Counted from the first letter of the stretch, positions 1 through 12,145 are shown. The stretch: 64,000 nt of DNA from Enterovibrio sp. JCM 19048 (GCA_001310415.1 BAXE01000011.1:87628-151627); one strand, 5' to 3'. The notes: generated by a model not told the origin, from the sequence alone. Numbers and translations are program-made.

Positions 1-778
1 AGATCCCGCTGGAAGATGTTCAGCGCGAGTACTATCAGGTTCAGGTGGGTTTGGAAAACCTCGACAATAACGATACCCAGAGTCTGGAGTGGACGTCGTC
101 CATTTCCCGTCACTGGAAGTTCGATACCGGCTGGCAACGCGCTGTGTATGTGCGCTGGCTCTATTCTGACTACACCCAGGGCAATGTGTCCGACATCTCC
201 AACCTTGTCCTGCCGGGTGTGAACTTCTCCCGGGTGCGCAGTCGCGGCGGTGTGATGCCGTCCTGGGGGACAAACAGTCCATCACCTTTGAAGCGGGCGA
301 TCCGGCACTGCTGTCAGATATTTCTATTTTCCGTGTGGTGGGACAAACCGCGTGGATCCGCAGTCTTAATGACAATAACCGCTTCTTCACCCGTTTGAAT
401 GCCGGTGGCATATTTACCAGCGATTTTGAGCGGGTGCCGCCGTCACTGCGTTTCTTTGCCGGTGGTGATAACAGTATCCGGGGTTACAGCTACGAGTCGA
501 TTTCACCGCTGGACAGCAGTGGGCAACTTGAAGGCGGTGCCTATCTCACCACGGGAACGCTGGAATACAATTACCGCCTGACCGGTAACTGGTGGGGCGC
601 GGTGTTTACCGATGCTGGCGATGCCTGGACAAGCAGCACACCGGAGTGGAAAACTTCGGTTGGCGTGGGTATCCGCTGGGAATCACCGGTAGGGCCAATC
701 CGTTTTGACATTGCCCATGGCTTTGAAAATACCTCTGATGATTTCATGATCCACTTTAGTCTGGGGCCCGAGTTGTAA
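1..778 (+). CDS. tamA: TamA, outer-membrane translocation/assembly protein (3' part, frameshifted)
   Basis: This is the C-terminal half of TamA, an Omp85-family outer-membrane barrel that works with TamB in outer-membrane protein insertion and lipid transport. The gene enters from the left edge, reading from base 3. It shows alternating barrel-strand residues, a conserved FFAGGDNSIRGY segment and the usual C-terminal end FSLGPEL. The frame breaks at about 265-269, where a run of five G should be six (WGDKQ after repair); downstream residues then match the family. The stop overlaps the tamB start by one base (TAATG), so the two genes are translationally linked. Identity is firm from the barrel motifs and the neighbour; the break is judged a sequence error. 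Confidence 0.9.
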
Positions 779-3700
779 TGCGTTGGCTCAACCGTTTTGC
801 GCTTTTCCTTATCTTTTTATCTTTACTGCTTATTCTGGCAGTCGGGACATTTTTACTCACACCTGCAGGCGTGAAGATCGCAGTCTGGGGCGCACAGAAA
901 GCCCTGCCTGAGCTGAAAATTGAAGGCAGCCGCGGCGCATTGCTTAATGGATTCACCTTGGATGGCGTCGCGTTTTCGATGGATGGCGTAGCGGTGGAAG
1001 GGCGTTCACTGTCGCTTGATATTAACAGCCGATGCCTAAGTGGCCCGGCGCTGTGTATCGAATCCCTGACCGGTGATGGCGTGCGTGTCACGGTGGAAGA
1101 TACCGGCCCCTCGCCAGAGTCGCCGCCATCTGAACCTGTGACTGAAATCAAAACCCCAATCCCGGTCTTTCTCAACGGTGTCGCGCTTCGTGACATCTCG
1201 CTGGATATTCTTGGTACCAAAGTACACTGGGACAGCTTTACCACAGCCGCGCAAATGCGCAGCAATACGCTGACGCTGAAACCGACGGTGTGGCAGGGGA
1301 TTAAGTTGGAACTGCCTCCAAGCAAAGATGCACCGGCAGAGCCTTCCCCTGAGCCGAAAAGTGATGAACCCATCGCCCTGCCGACGGTAAACATCCCGCT
1401 CAATGTGGTGATTGAAGGATTCACCCTCAAAGACGCAGAGCTGCTTTTGCCTGAGCGTCAGGTAGTTCACGAATTCGTCCTTAAAGGCAAAGCCGGTGGC
1501 AGTCAGGTCGCACTGCAGCAGGTTCTACTGGACGCTGAGCAAGGCAAAGTCGCCCTCAATGGCGAGATAGAGCTGGATGGGAATTATCCGCTCAAAGCCA
1601 AAGCCGTGGCGGATATCCGAATGGCACCGCTGAATGGCCAAAAGCTGACGCTGGATACCCGTGGCGACCTTCGCGATTTGTCATTGGATGCAGATTTACA
1701 AGGCGTATTGCAGGCCGTGCTGAGCGGCAAGCTGGACGTGCTGGATCCTAACCTTCCTTTTGACGCGACCTTAACCGCCAAACACCTGCAATGGCCGATC
1801 GATACCGAGGCTGATTACACCCTCTCTTCCTCTGAACTGGCCGCGAAGGGGAGCCTCAAAGCCTACACGGCGACGCTGAAAACCCAGGCGTCGGGTAAAG
1901 ATATCCCGGCGATGAGCCTTGATACCGCTTTGGAAGGCGATCTGTCCTACATCGGCTTAAACAACCTGGTGCTGGATACCCTGGGCGGACGGATTGAAGG
2001 TGATGCCAATGTGGACTGGTCCAAGGCGCTGACCTGGCGCACCAATCTTAACTTTACGGATATCCAGCCTGGCCTGCAGTGGCCGGAAGCGGAAGGCAGT
2101 CTGTCCGGCAAGGTAGAGAACAGCGGTGGTCTGACGGATAGAGGCGGCTGGTATGTGGCAGTGCCTGCGTTGGACGTGAACGGCAAAATCCGCAACCAGG
2201 CCCTTGAGCTTCGTGGGCAGGTGGATGCGTCTGATCGAGATGGCAAAGGGGATCTGTTGCTGGAGACCAATGGCTTGTTGCTCAGCCATGGTCCGAACCA
2301 GATGACGGTCAAAGGCCAGGTCGATAAAGCGCTCAAGCTCGATGTGGCTTTGAACCTGCCCAAGCTGTCTGCTTCCTTGCCCGGCGCGAAAGGGGCAATC
2401 AAAGGCAACGTCGCGCTGACCGGTACGGTAGAAAAACCGACAGCAGCACTGACTCTGGCAGCCAAATCCCTGCGTTGGGAAGAACTGGTATCTGTTGGCA
2501 GCGTTAACATCCGCGGCTCCGTGACCCCGTTCCCTCTGGTCGGTGGTGGTCTTATTGTGGATGTGAATGATATCAGTGCCGAAGGCGTTGATATCTCCTC
2601 GTTGGCATTGCGCGCCTCGGGAGATGAAGGCGACCAGACGGTATCGCTTCAGGTCAAAGGTAAACCGGTGGGGGCAGACCTTTCTGTACGCGGCCGATTT
2701 GACCGTGAAAAAGGCTGGAAAGGGGCGCTGTATGCATCGTCTATCACCACGCCGGTTGGCCCATGGAAGCTGGTCGATGATGTGCCTATCAATGTTGATA
2801 TCAAAACCAGTGAAGTGGATGTCGGTGCATTTTGCTGGGCACAGAACCAGAGCCGTGTCTGTCTGGACAAACCGGTCAAGGTAACGGACAAAGGCCAGGC
2901 GCAGGTCTCAATTGATAAATTCAACCTTGATATCCTGCAATCATTCCTGCCTATCACGACCACGATATCCGGCAGCCTGAATGCCGATGCCAGCATTGGA
3001 TGGAAACCCAATGCGCTGCCGACAGTTAATGCTACCGTTACCTTGCCAAAAGGGCAGGTTACCGAGCAACTGGATGCGCCGCTGGTGATTGGCTGGAACA
3101 ATGTCTATCTGAACACGGTACTGGCGGATGACAAGCTGACAGCCAAGCTGCTGCTGGATCTGACTGACAATGGCAACGTGACACTGGATGCGGTGATGAG
3201 CAACCTGTCCGGCAAAAACCGTCCCCTGCAGAGCACCTTCGGTATCAACAAGATCAATCTGGATATGCTGGCTTCCGCGTTGGGAGAGGACAGCAAGCTA
3301 ACCGGTGTGCTGGACGGGAATGTCTCGCTCAATGGCGACGTAAACGCGCCAACCGCCAACGGCAAGATTGTGCTGTCCGGTCTCAGCCTGCAAAGTCTGG
3401 ATGCACCGATTGAAGTGCGGGAGGGGCAGGTAACGCTGGCCTTCAATGGTACCAACGGCAAGATTGACGGTGACATTAAAACCCCGGATGGCGACCTGAT
3501 GCTGACCGGCTCCGCCGACTGGCACAAACTGGATGCCTGGCTGGCTTCGCTGAACGTGAAGGGCAGCGCCTCAAAGTCGTGGTACCTCCGATGGTGGCGC
3601 TGGAAGTCAGCCCGGACATGACCCTGAACGCTTCACCGGATCTGGTGAACGTGAAAGGAAATGTCGATGTGCCATGGGGACGTATTGTGGTGGACAAGTT

Positions 3701-4493
3701 GCCGGATTCGGCGGTTCAGGTATCCAGTGACGTCGTTATCCTCAACAACGAATTGAAACCGATGACGCCGCCGTCCTCGACACCGCTTAACCTCAACGCC
3801 AATATCTCGGTCAATATCGGTAATGATGTGCGTCTTGAGGCATTCGGCCTGAAAACCTGCTGGTGGGTAAACTGGATGTGGCGAGTAACAGCCGGGGCCC
3901 GAGCGTTAACGGTGACATCAATCTGCAAGACGGTACCTATCGATCATTCGGTCAGGATTTGGTGATCAAAAAAGGTCAGATCTTGTTCAATGGGCCGCCA
4001 GAGCAGCCTTATTTGCAGGTTGAAGCGATCCGCAACCCGAATGCCATTGAAGATGGCGTGGAAGCGGGATCCGGGTAACTGGTCCTGCGGATGCGCCGGA
4101 AGTGAGTGTGTTTTCCGACCCGGCGATGCCACAAGCAAACGCACTGTCCTACCTGGTGCGCGGGCGCAACCTCGACAGTGAATCTGACGGCAATGCCATG
4201 ACGTCTATGCTGATCGGCTTGGGTCTGGCGCAAAGCGGCAAGTTGGTGGGCGAGTTAGGTGAAGCTTCGGCGTGCAGGACTTGTCGCTGGATACCTCTGG
4301 CAGCGGCGGGGACGAGAAAGTGGAAGTGTCTGGTTATATTCTGCCGGGTCTTCAGGTGAAGTACGGTGTGGGGATCTTTACCAGCCTGCCGGAATTTACT
4401 GTCCGCTATCGCCTGCTGCAAAACCTTTATCTGGAGGCGGTCTCCGGCGCGGACAATGCGGTCGATCTGCTGTACCAGTTCAGTATCAAGTAG
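778..4493 (+). CDS. tamB: TamB, inner-membrane-anchored translocation/assembly module (frameshifted)
   Basis: TamB spans the periplasm as a long beta-taco and partners TamA in outer-membrane protein and phospholipid delivery. An N-terminal membrane anchor (about residues 5-25, leucine-rich) precedes a very long repetitive beta region and the conserved DUF490 C-terminus ([34 protein letters not shown], ending LLYQFSIK). After repair it is 1,239 residues, close to E. coli TamB. Four single-base losses break the frame: near 3570 (CCC to CC), 3855 (five A to four), 4068 (four G to three) and 4266 (T or C lost inside GAAGCTTCGG). All shift in the same direction. A terminator follows the stop. Confidence 0.92.
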
Positions 4494-4510
4494 ACCGCTT
4501 TAAACGAAAT

Positions 4511-4536
4511 AGCCCGGCATCTTCGCCGGGCTTTTT
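4511..4536. terminator. Rho-independent terminator between convergent tamB and fbp
   Basis: Perfect 8-bp stem AGCCCGGC/GCCGGGCT with a 6-base loop, followed by five T on the plus strand. It ends tamB transcription. On the minus strand the tail is A/T-rich but weaker, so any role for fbp is less certain. Confidence 0.85.
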
Positions 4537-4555
4537 GTTTTCAGGGCAAGGGGGC

Positions 4556-5570
4556 CTACTCTTGGTCGGGGAAGTTTTCGAGGAACTCTTCCACCTTGTT
4601 GACCATATTGGTTGAACCGACAAAGAAAGGCACGCGCTGGTGCAGCTCGACAGGTTTGATATCCATAATACGACGCGCACCGTCAGAAGCCTTACCGCCA
4701 GCTTGCTCGATGATAAAGGCCATCGGGTTGCACTCGTAAAGCAGGCGGAGTTTACCGCTTGGGTATGCTGCGGTGCTCGGGTAGAGGTACATGCCGCCTT
4801 TCAGCATATTGCGGTGGAAATCCGACACCAGTGAACCGATGTAGCGCGAGGTGTAAGGGCGATTTTCTTCCGGCACATTCTCCTGGCAGTACTTGATGTA
4901 CTTTTTCACCCCCAGAGGGAAGCGGATATAGTTGCCTTCGTTGATGGAATAAATAGTGCCGTCTTCCGGGATACGCATGTTTTCGTGTGACAGGCAAAAC
5001 GCACCGATGGATGGGTCGTAGGTAAAACCGTGCACGCCGTTACCTGTGGTGTAAACCAACATGGTGGAGGAGCCGTAGATAATGTAGCCGGCGGCGACCT
5101 GCTGGTTTCCTGGCTGGAGGAAGTCTTCAATCGTGGCAGGCTGGCCAATTGGTGACACGCGGCGGTAGATAGAAAAATGGTGCCGACAGAGACATTCACA
5201 TCAATGTTGGATGAACCATCGAGGGGATCCATCAAGATCACGTACTTGGCGTTGTGACCAAGTTCAGTGTCAAAGATCACGGCCTCGTCTTCTTCTTCAC
5301 TGGCCACACCACACACCTGATCGCGGGCGGCCATGGCTGCTTTGAATTTCTCGTTGGCGTAAACGTCGAGTTTTTGTTGTTCTTCTCCCTGAACGTTTTC
5401 GCTGCCAAAGGCACCGGTGATATCTGCCAGCCGGCCTTGTTGATCTCGCGGTTAACGATTTTGGCAGCCAGGCGGATAGAGGACAGCAACGAGCTTAACT
5501 CGCCGCTGGCGTGCGGGTACTCATGTTGCTTTTCAACAATGAATTCGCCGAGGGTACGCATATCTGACAT
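4556..5570 (-). CDS. fbp: Fructose-1,6-bisphosphatase class 1 (frameshifted)
   Basis: Hydrolyses fructose 1,6-bisphosphate to fructose 6-phosphate, the committing step of gluconeogenesis, in the cytoplasm. The class 1 metal and substrate motifs are present in order: [10 protein letters not shown] at the N-terminus, [35 protein letters not shown], and [17 protein letters not shown] near the end. Repaired length is 338 residues (E. coli 332). Two losses break it: near 5430 (GGCCTGG reads GGCTGG on the coding strand) and near 5175 (six T to five). The start at 5570 is preceded by AGGA at good spacing; a second in-frame ATG three codons on is also possible. Confidence 0.93.
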
Positions 5571-5874
5571 TTCAGATCCTTTTGATGTCTATGGTTCAAT
5601 TCTTGGGTAAGATGCTGGAAAACAAAGTCGCAAGCGGTGCGGCGCCGGTGATTGATTCAAGCAGGCGGTGCCGGAAAAATAACTTTGTCTCCACGGTGAC
5701 AAGCAACGCTAGGGCGGGCAAAAGTCCGCTATTTACGCGCGCTGGAAATCAACCTGTTACAAAGTTTATAGCGCATAACTTTTTATTCGTATCGAAGTAA
5801 TTTGGACATGTCGGGAAGTGTGAGCAAGACACCTCCTTCCGACAAAAGTCACGTTTCACAGCTGACGGAACCTT
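5571..5874. promoter_or_regulatory. Divergent fbp/mpl intergenic region with hairpin in mpl leader
   Basis: No credible gene: the one ORF here has no family resemblance. At 5809-5844 an inverted repeat (TGTCGG...CCGACA, extended by AAG/CTT with one bulge) lies about 30 bases before the mpl start. It has no T-run, so it is not a terminator. It could be a leader structure or an operator. Promoters for both genes must lie here but no hexamer pair is convincing. Confidence 0.4.
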
Positions 5875-7232
5875 ATGCATATTCACATTTTAGGGATTTG
5901 CGGCACCTTTATGGGTGGTGCAGCCATTCTGGCAAGACAGCTCGGCCACAAGGTGACCGGTTGTGACGCCAACGTTTACCCGCCAATGAGCACGCTGCTG
6001 GAATCTCAAGGCATTGAGATCATTCAGGGTTATGACCCATCCCAGCTGGATCCCGCGCCTGATCTGGTAGTGATCGGCAATGCGATGAGCCGAGGCAACC
6101 CTTGCGTGGAATACGTACTGAACAACAACCTCAATTACACTTCCGGCCCGCAGTGGCTGCTGGACTTCCTGCTCAAAGATCGCTGGGTGCTAGCGGTAGC
6201 AGGGACTCATGGCAAAACCACCACAGCCAGTATGCTGGCATGGGTGCTGGAAGATTGCGGCTACCAGCCTGGCTTTTTAATTGGCGGTGTACCGGGGAAC
6301 TTCGGTGTGTCGGCGAGATTAGGCGAAACCATGTTTTTCGTGGTGGAAGCCGACGAATATGACAGTGCTTTTTTCGATAAGCGTTCGAAGTTTGTTCACT
6401 ACCACCCGCGCACACTGATCCTCAATAACCTCGAATTCGATCATGCCGATATCTTTGATGATCTGGATGCTATCAAGCGCCAGTTCCATCATTTAGTGCG
6501 CACAGTGCCGGGCATTGGTCGCATCATTGCGCCGTCGGGCGATGCTAACCTGGCGGATACCCTGAAAATGGGCTGTTGGAGTGAACTGGAATTTGCCGGT
6601 GAAGACGGCATCTGGAAAGCGGATAAACAAACCGCGGACGGCAGTGTGTTTGCCGTGTCGTTCAATGGCGAGAAAGTTGGCACCGTTAACTGGGATCTGG
6701 TGGGGGATCACAACGTCAGCAACGCCTGATGACCATTGCTGCTGCGCGCCATGTCGGCGTGACGCCGGATTTGGCCTGTGAAGCGCTGGGACGCTTTATT
6801 AACACCAAGCGCCGTCTTGAGCACAAAGGTGATTTCAACGGTGTGACGGTTTACGACGATTTTGCCCATCATCCAACCGCGATCAAAACCACCTTGGAAG
6901 GTCTGCGCGCCAAAGTGGGTGAGCGCCGCATTCTGGCAGTGCTGGAGCCACGCTCCAACACCATGAAACTGGGTGTGCACAAAGATGACATTGCACCGTC
7001 TCTGGACACGGCGGATGTGGTTATGCTGTTCCAGCCGGACAACATCAAATGGTCAGTCAAAGAGGTGGCACAGGCATGTAAAGCGCCGGCACAGACCTAT
7101 GATGAGATTGAAGCGTTGGTGGCAGGTATTGCCGGTGAAGCGCGTGAAGATGACGTTATACTGGTGATGAGCAACGGCGGTTTCGGCGGTATTCACGACA
7201 AACTGAAAGCAGCACTGGAACAAGGTAAATAG
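5875..7232 (+). CDS. mpl: UDP-MurNAc:L-Ala-gamma-D-Glu-mDAP ligase (frameshifted)
   Basis: Mpl re-attaches the recycled murein tripeptide to UDP-MurNAc, an ATP-dependent step of peptidoglycan recycling in the cytoplasm. The Mur-ligase layout is clear: N-terminal Rossmann-like [12 protein letters not shown], the ATP loop AGTHGKTTT at about residue 110, the central [16 protein letters not shown] and [12 protein letters not shown], then the C-terminal domain with [13 protein letters not shown] and SNGGFGG. Repaired length is 452 residues (E. coli 457). One base is lost near 6726 ([14 protein letters not shown], in the context GCCTGATG). The gene runs straight into ubiX with a 7-base gap, suggesting co-transcription. 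Confidence 0.94.
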
Positions 7233-7239
7233 GGACAGC

Positions 7240-7875
7240 ATGGCACATCGCGACAACGACAAACGTATCACACTGGCCTGGAGCGGTGCTTCGGGTGCGC
7301 CTTATGGTCTGCGTTTGCTGGAATGCCTGCTGGCGGCAGACTACGAAGTGTTTCTGCTGGTTTCCTCTGCGGCGCGTGTGGTGCTGGCAACTGAACACGG
7401 CCTTAAGCTTCCGTCAGGGCCGGATGCGGCGAAAGCCGCGTTGGTTGAACACCTGAATGCACCCACGGATAAGCTGGTGGTGTGCGGCAAGGAAGACTGG
7501 TTCTCTCCGGTAGCTTCAGGCTCTGCAGCGCCGAAGAAAATGGTGGTGTGTCCTTGCTCGGCCGGTTCGCTGGCAGCGATTGCTCATGGTATGTCGGACA
7601 ATCTCGCTGAGCGTGCAGCAGATGTGGTACTCAAAGAGCGTGGCCAGCTGGTGCTGGTGGTACGTGAAACGCCGTTTTCGACCCTGCACCTTGAGAACAT
7701 GCTCAAGCTGTCTCAAATGGGTGTGACCATTATGCCTGCTGCGCCGGGTTTTTATCACCAGCCGACATCCATCGAGGATCTGGTCGACTTTATGGTGGCG
7801 CGAATTCTTGATCATTTGGGGATCGAGCAGGCGCTGGTGCCTCGCTGGGGGTATGATCAGCGTGATACAAAATAA
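7240..7875 (+). CDS. ubiX: Flavin prenyltransferase UbiX
   Basis: UbiX prenylates FMN to make the cofactor used by the decarboxylase UbiD in ubiquinone synthesis. The 211-residue ORF is intact. The FMN-binding loop SGASGAPYG lies at about residues 15-23 and the conserved [14 protein letters not shown] and [16 protein letters not shown] segments follow; the C-terminal [14 protein letters not shown] is typical. The start has a purine-rich upstream AGGGACAGC and sits just after mpl, so an mpl-ubiX operon is likely, closed by the strong hairpin that follows. Confidence 0.95.
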   Translation: MAHRDNDKRITLAWSGASGAPYGLRLLECLLAADYEVFLLVSSAARVVLATEHGLKLPSGPDAAKAALVEHLNAPTDKLVVCGKEDWFSPVASGSAAPKKMVVCPCSAGSLAAIAHGMSDNLAERAADVVLKERGQLVLVVRETPFSTLHLENMLKLSQMGVTIMPAAPGFYHQPTSIEDLVDFMVARILDHLGIEQALVPRWGYDQRDTK

Positions 7876-7907
7876 AAAATGGGCGGTGATGACACCGCCC
7901 ATTTTTT
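7874..7907. terminator. Bidirectional Rho-independent terminator (ubiX / usp)
   Basis: A long stem: A-run, GGGCGGTG, loop ATGA, CACCGCCC, then T-run. The A- and T-rich flanks make it usable on both strands, serving convergent ubiX and the stress-protein gene. Confidence 0.92.
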
Positions 7908-7923
7908 AACTGAAACCTAAAGG

Positions 7924-8360
7924 TTAGCCCTGGGGCTTCATGATCAGGACGTTCACTTTTGATTGCTCCAGGACTTTGGATGCCACAGAGCCAATGATGA
8001 GCTTATTGGCTTTTGAGCGCTTGTGGCTTGGCATGACAATCAAATCACAGCCCAGCGCTTCTGCCGTTTTCACGATCGCTTTGTAAGCTTACCTTCCGCT
8101 ACCGAAATGTCATACGCCACGCCGTGTGGCACCATGCGCTCAGCAAATGCCTTGAGGTTGTTTTTCACATCCTGCTTCATCTGGCGTGCAGCATCCTCTG
8201 GAAAATAGGACTGCACCATGGAGTTATGGATACCCGGCAGAGCTGTTAGCAAGTGCAGGGTTGCGCCTGTTTGCCCGGCCAGCCAGACTGCGTGCTCAAC
8301 CGCTTTATCTGCAAAGCTTTCATCATTCAAATCAACAGGGACGAGAATGTGTTTATACAT
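7924..8360 (-). CDS. Universal stress protein (UspA family), TRAP-linked (frameshifted)
   Basis: A single USP domain, 145 residues after repair, starting MYKHILVPVDL as in the family. One base is lost near 8088 (AAGCTT; the repaired reading is EGKAYKAIV). The end region carries P-SH-K-9 residues-GS where ATP-binding USPs have G-2X-G-9X-G(S/T), so two of the three glycines are missing and ATP binding is doubtful. It lies just downstream of the fused TRAP permease on the same strand, 51 bases away. Known precedent: TeaD, a USP that regulates the Halomonas ectoine TRAP system TeaABC. A transport-regulator role here is inference from position only. Confidence 0.82.
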
Positions 8361-8410
8361 ATTTTACGCTCTCTATGGTGATAAACACCGGGGCATGGCG
8401 CCCCGGAAGG

Positions 8411-10967
8411 TTAAGCGGCCTCAAGCCGGATGCGACGGCGTTGGTTCCATGCCAGTGCGCCAAGCAGCAGCAAGGTCGGGATAAATACCCACTCTTTGTC
8501 AGGACGGTCTGCCGGGACGCTCACCTGCACGACCTCCCAGTCGAAATCAATGCCTGCATCCGCGGCAGGCTGCCCCACTGAACCATGTCGACCAGTTGTG
8601 CGCCGTCTTCGTCACGCAGTTCCAGACCGGTGGAAAGTACCCGCGCCAGGCCTTCTGCTTCGGCCGGATCGACCGGCAGGTTAACGTGCTTGGTGATAAT
8701 GTCGCCATCGATGTTTTCACCACGCACCTGCAGGTTAAGTGTCTGACCATCAGGTAGTTTCTCTGCAACATCAATGATAGCAGAGCCCGGGTAATCCGTT
8801 GTTGGCGGATAGAGTTCGTCCCAGAAAAATCCAGGGCGGAACAAGGCAAACGTGATGAATAACAGCAGTATGGTTTCCCACCATTTGTTGCGGGTAAACC
8901 ACCACCCTGCGTGGCAGCCGAAAACACCAGCATGGCGATTATCGCAGAGCCGATAGTCAGCATAAGATGGAACGGGCCATCAATGTCCATCAACAGCAAC
9001 TGGGTGTTGAAGATAAACATAAACGGAAGGATGGCAGTACGGATATCGTAGGTAAAACCTTGAATACCGGTTTTGATCGGATCGGACTTGGCAATCGCGG
9101 CGGCGGCAAACGCTGCCAGACCGACTGGCGGGGTATCATCCGCCAGAATACCGAAGTAAAACACGAAAAGATGCACAGCAATCAATGGGATGATCAGCCT
9201 TCCTGGGCGCCGAGGGTCACGATCACCGGTGCCATCAGGGTTGATACCACGATGTAGTTTGCTGTGGTTGGCAGACCCATACCCAAAATAAGGCTGATAA
9301 CCGCCGTGAACATCAGCATCAGGATAATGTTACCGCCAGAGATAAATTCGACGAAGTCTGTCATCACCAGGCCGATACCTGTCAGGGTCACCACGCCTAC
9401 CACAATACCTGCAGCGGCGGTGGCAACACCAATACCAATCATGTTGCGCGCACCGGCGACAAAGCCTTCAGCCAAGTCAACAAAACCTTCTTTAAAAGAG
9501 GCGCCAAAATTGGATTGGCCTTTGAAGAAAGTAAACAATGGACGCTGGGTGACGACGATGAACATCATGAACAGGGTCGCCCAGAATGCGGACAGGCCTG
9601 GCGAGAAACGTTCAACCATCAAACACCAAACCAACACCACGATAGGCAGCAGGTAGTAGAGACCAGAACGCGCGGTTGGACCTGGGTCAGGCAGCTCGGA
9701 CAAGTCGGTATCTGCCGGGTCTTCCACTGCTTCGGTTTTGTATTGGGCTGAATAGCGCACCAGCGCCAGGTAAGCGACAAAAATGGCCACGGCGATAATC
9801 GGGCTTGCGGCCGCGCAAAGACGTCTTTGGTCCAGCCAATACCATAGTAAACAGCCAGGCTGAGTACACAAATACCAATCACAATGACCACAAAGCTCAT
9901 CAGAGACTGCAGGAAAGTCGAGGTGTGGCGACGGGGAAGCCCAGTCATCCCAGCCTTACACGCTTCCAGGTGGACAATATAGATGAGGGCGATATAGGAA
10001 ATGAGCGCTGGCAGGATCGCTGCTTTAATCACTTCGATATAAGGAATACCCACGTATTCCACCATCAGGAAAGCTGCTGCACCCATAATAGGCGGGGTCA
10101 ACTGACCGTTAGTGGACGCTGCCACTTCAACGGCGCCCGCTTTGGTGCCAGGGAAACCAACGCGCTTCATCAGGGGAATGGTGAATACCCCTGTTGTGAC
10201 CACGTTTGCAATGGAAGAGCCTGAAATCAATCCTGAAAGGCCTGACGCTACCACCGCTGCCTTTGCTGGGCCACCACGCATATGACCAAGCAATGAGAAA
10301 GCGACTTTGATGAAGTAGCCCCCTGCGCCTGCGCGATCCAGCAAAGCGCCAAAAAGCACAAACAGGAAAACAAATGAGGTAGATACGCCTAGGGCAACAC
10401 CGAACACACCTTCCGTTGTCAGCCACATGTGGGACATGGTTTTGCTCAAGCTGGCGCCTTTGTGCGCAATCACGTCAGGCATGTAGGGGCCGGCGAAGGT
10501 GTACACCAGAAACACCAGTGCGACCACCATCAGCGGTGGACCTAACGCGCGGCGTGTGGCTTCAAGCAGCAAAATCATCCCCGTAACAGAGACAATGATG
10601 TCCATCTGAGTTGGCGCACCAGCGCGTCCTGCCAATTCAGCATAAAACAGGAACAGGTAGCCAGCGGCAAAGCTTCCGGCCAAAGCAAATAACCAATCCT
10701 GAAGGGGGATATGGTCGCGCGGTGAGCTTTTCAGGGCTGGGTAGCTGTAAATGCCAGAAAGATGGCAAATGCCAAGTGAATGGATCGTGCTTCGGTATCA
10801 TTGAGCGCGACGGTAAAGGGAGAGGCATACCAAAGCTGGAAAATAGACCAGCACAGGGGAACAAACCACAGGATTTTTCCTGGTATACCTGACGGAGCGC
10901 GGGCTCCGGTATCCGCTTGAGCAACAATATCCTGCGCGTCGAGCGGTGTCTCGGTCGTCTTCGTCAT
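8411..10967 (-). CDS. TRAP transporter fused permease (4TM/12TM, DUF3394 C-terminus; frameshifted)
   Basis: A fused DctQ-DctM type TRAP permease, a secondary symporter that normally takes solute from a TAXI-type periplasmic binding protein. It is densely hydrophobic from about residue 30; the DctM-like part has LISGSSIANVVTTG, STNGQLTPPIMGAAAF and MGLPTTANYIVVS. The last 110 residues form the soluble DUF3394-like tail ending in one more membrane segment. Repaired length is 853 residues. The start at 10967 has AAAGGA seven bases upstream. Five single-base losses: near 8570, 8906, 9198, 9816 and 10744. No binding-protein gene is adjacent, which is unusual, and the substrate cannot be named. Confidence 0.88.
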
Positions 10968-11310
10968 GCCATTGTCCTTTAATTGGCAAGTAAAAGTGTA
11001 AAAAGACCTGACATCAGATGTAAACAATCCGCAGTGTGCGGATAAAGTAGGGCGGTGTACGAAGTATCACCTGATTTTCATCTTCTGAGGGTCTAAGTCG
11101 CGAATGGTTGTCCGTTAAGACTCGGTTTATTTTGTTAAAATTGGATGTATCAACTGTGAATGATAACAAATCATTTTCCAAAATTTAAAACTGGTGAAAC
11201 CTTTTGTCATGGTTTTTCGCTGTGATTTGTGGGCGATAAGAAGATAAAAACCAGAAAGTCTTAATTATGAGAGGATATTTTGTGCCACGCTCCAGGAATT
11301 GGATAAAGAA
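10968..11310. other. Gene-free region upstream of TRAP permease
   Basis: AT-rich and without a credible ORF on either strand. At about 340 bases it is too short to hide a binding-protein gene of some 320 codons, even allowing for the frequent base losses. It presumably carries the TRAP promoter, but I could not assign hexamers with confidence. Confidence 0.5.
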
Positions 11311-11344
11311 ACAGGCAGGCTGCTTAGCAAAGCGGCCTGCCTGT
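11311..11344 (-). terminator. Terminator downstream of argR
   Basis: Perfect 10-bp arms ACAGGCAGGC and GCCTGCCTGT around a 14-base loop that can pair further (GCT/AGC). On the minus strand it is followed by TTCTTT, so the T-run is imperfect. It lies 25 bases beyond the argR stop. Confidence 0.7.
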
Positions 11345-11368
11345 TGTGGCATTACGGAAGGTAAGGGC

Positions 11369-11837
<469 letters not shown>

Positions 11838-11876
11838 ATTTCTTATTTCTTCCCCGTGTCAGGATGGCGCATTCTT

Positions 11877-11890
11877 GCATAGTGATTCAG
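11877..11890. promoter_or_regulatory. Candidate ARG box upstream of argR
   Basis: TGCATAGTGATTCA resembles the ArgR half-site pair TGAAT-N4-ATTCA with one mismatch in the left arm. It lies 40 bases upstream of the argR start, where an autoregulatory site would be expected. Only one copy is seen, whereas ArgR usually uses two boxes, so this is tentative. Confidence 0.35.
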
Positions 11891-12004
11891 TCGTGGGCAA
11901 TAAAATCAGCGGTAAAGTGACGCACCTATCACCTTTCAACAGGGGCAGAATGCCTCGACGGGAAAAATGAGAAGCGGGGCTTATCCTCAGGCTGATTAAC
12001 TTGT

Positions 12005-12052
12005 CGTACCCGACGGTACGCACGTATCATGCATTCAGGATCGTGATGCGTG
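12005..12052. promoter_or_regulatory. Two adjacent hairpins upstream of mdh
   Basis: CGTACC-CGAC-GGTACG (12005-12020) abuts a 9-bp inverted repeat CACGTATCA/TGATGCGTG (12021-12052, one G-T pair). They lie 94 to 141 bases before the mdh start and have no T-run. They could shape the mdh leader RNA or bind a regulator; nothing in the sequence decides. Confidence 0.35.
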
Positions 12053-12145
12053 CTGGGGTGTCAGTCATGTAGACCACTTCAATGCTGACAGGTCCTGCAT
12101 CAAAGAAGGTCTGAAATAACAATAATCGTATATAAGGAGAACGAA

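Noticed and set aside
778..4493. tamB and other broken genes as true pseudogenes or programmed frameshifts
   Set aside because: All breaks go the same way, lie in ordinary short runs without slippery-site plus stimulator structure, and hit essential genes; repair gives exact family lengths.
5582..5800. A 72-codon plus-strand ORF between fbp and mpl
   Set aside because: It occupies the divergent promoter region, has no recognisable domain, and its composition looks non-coding.
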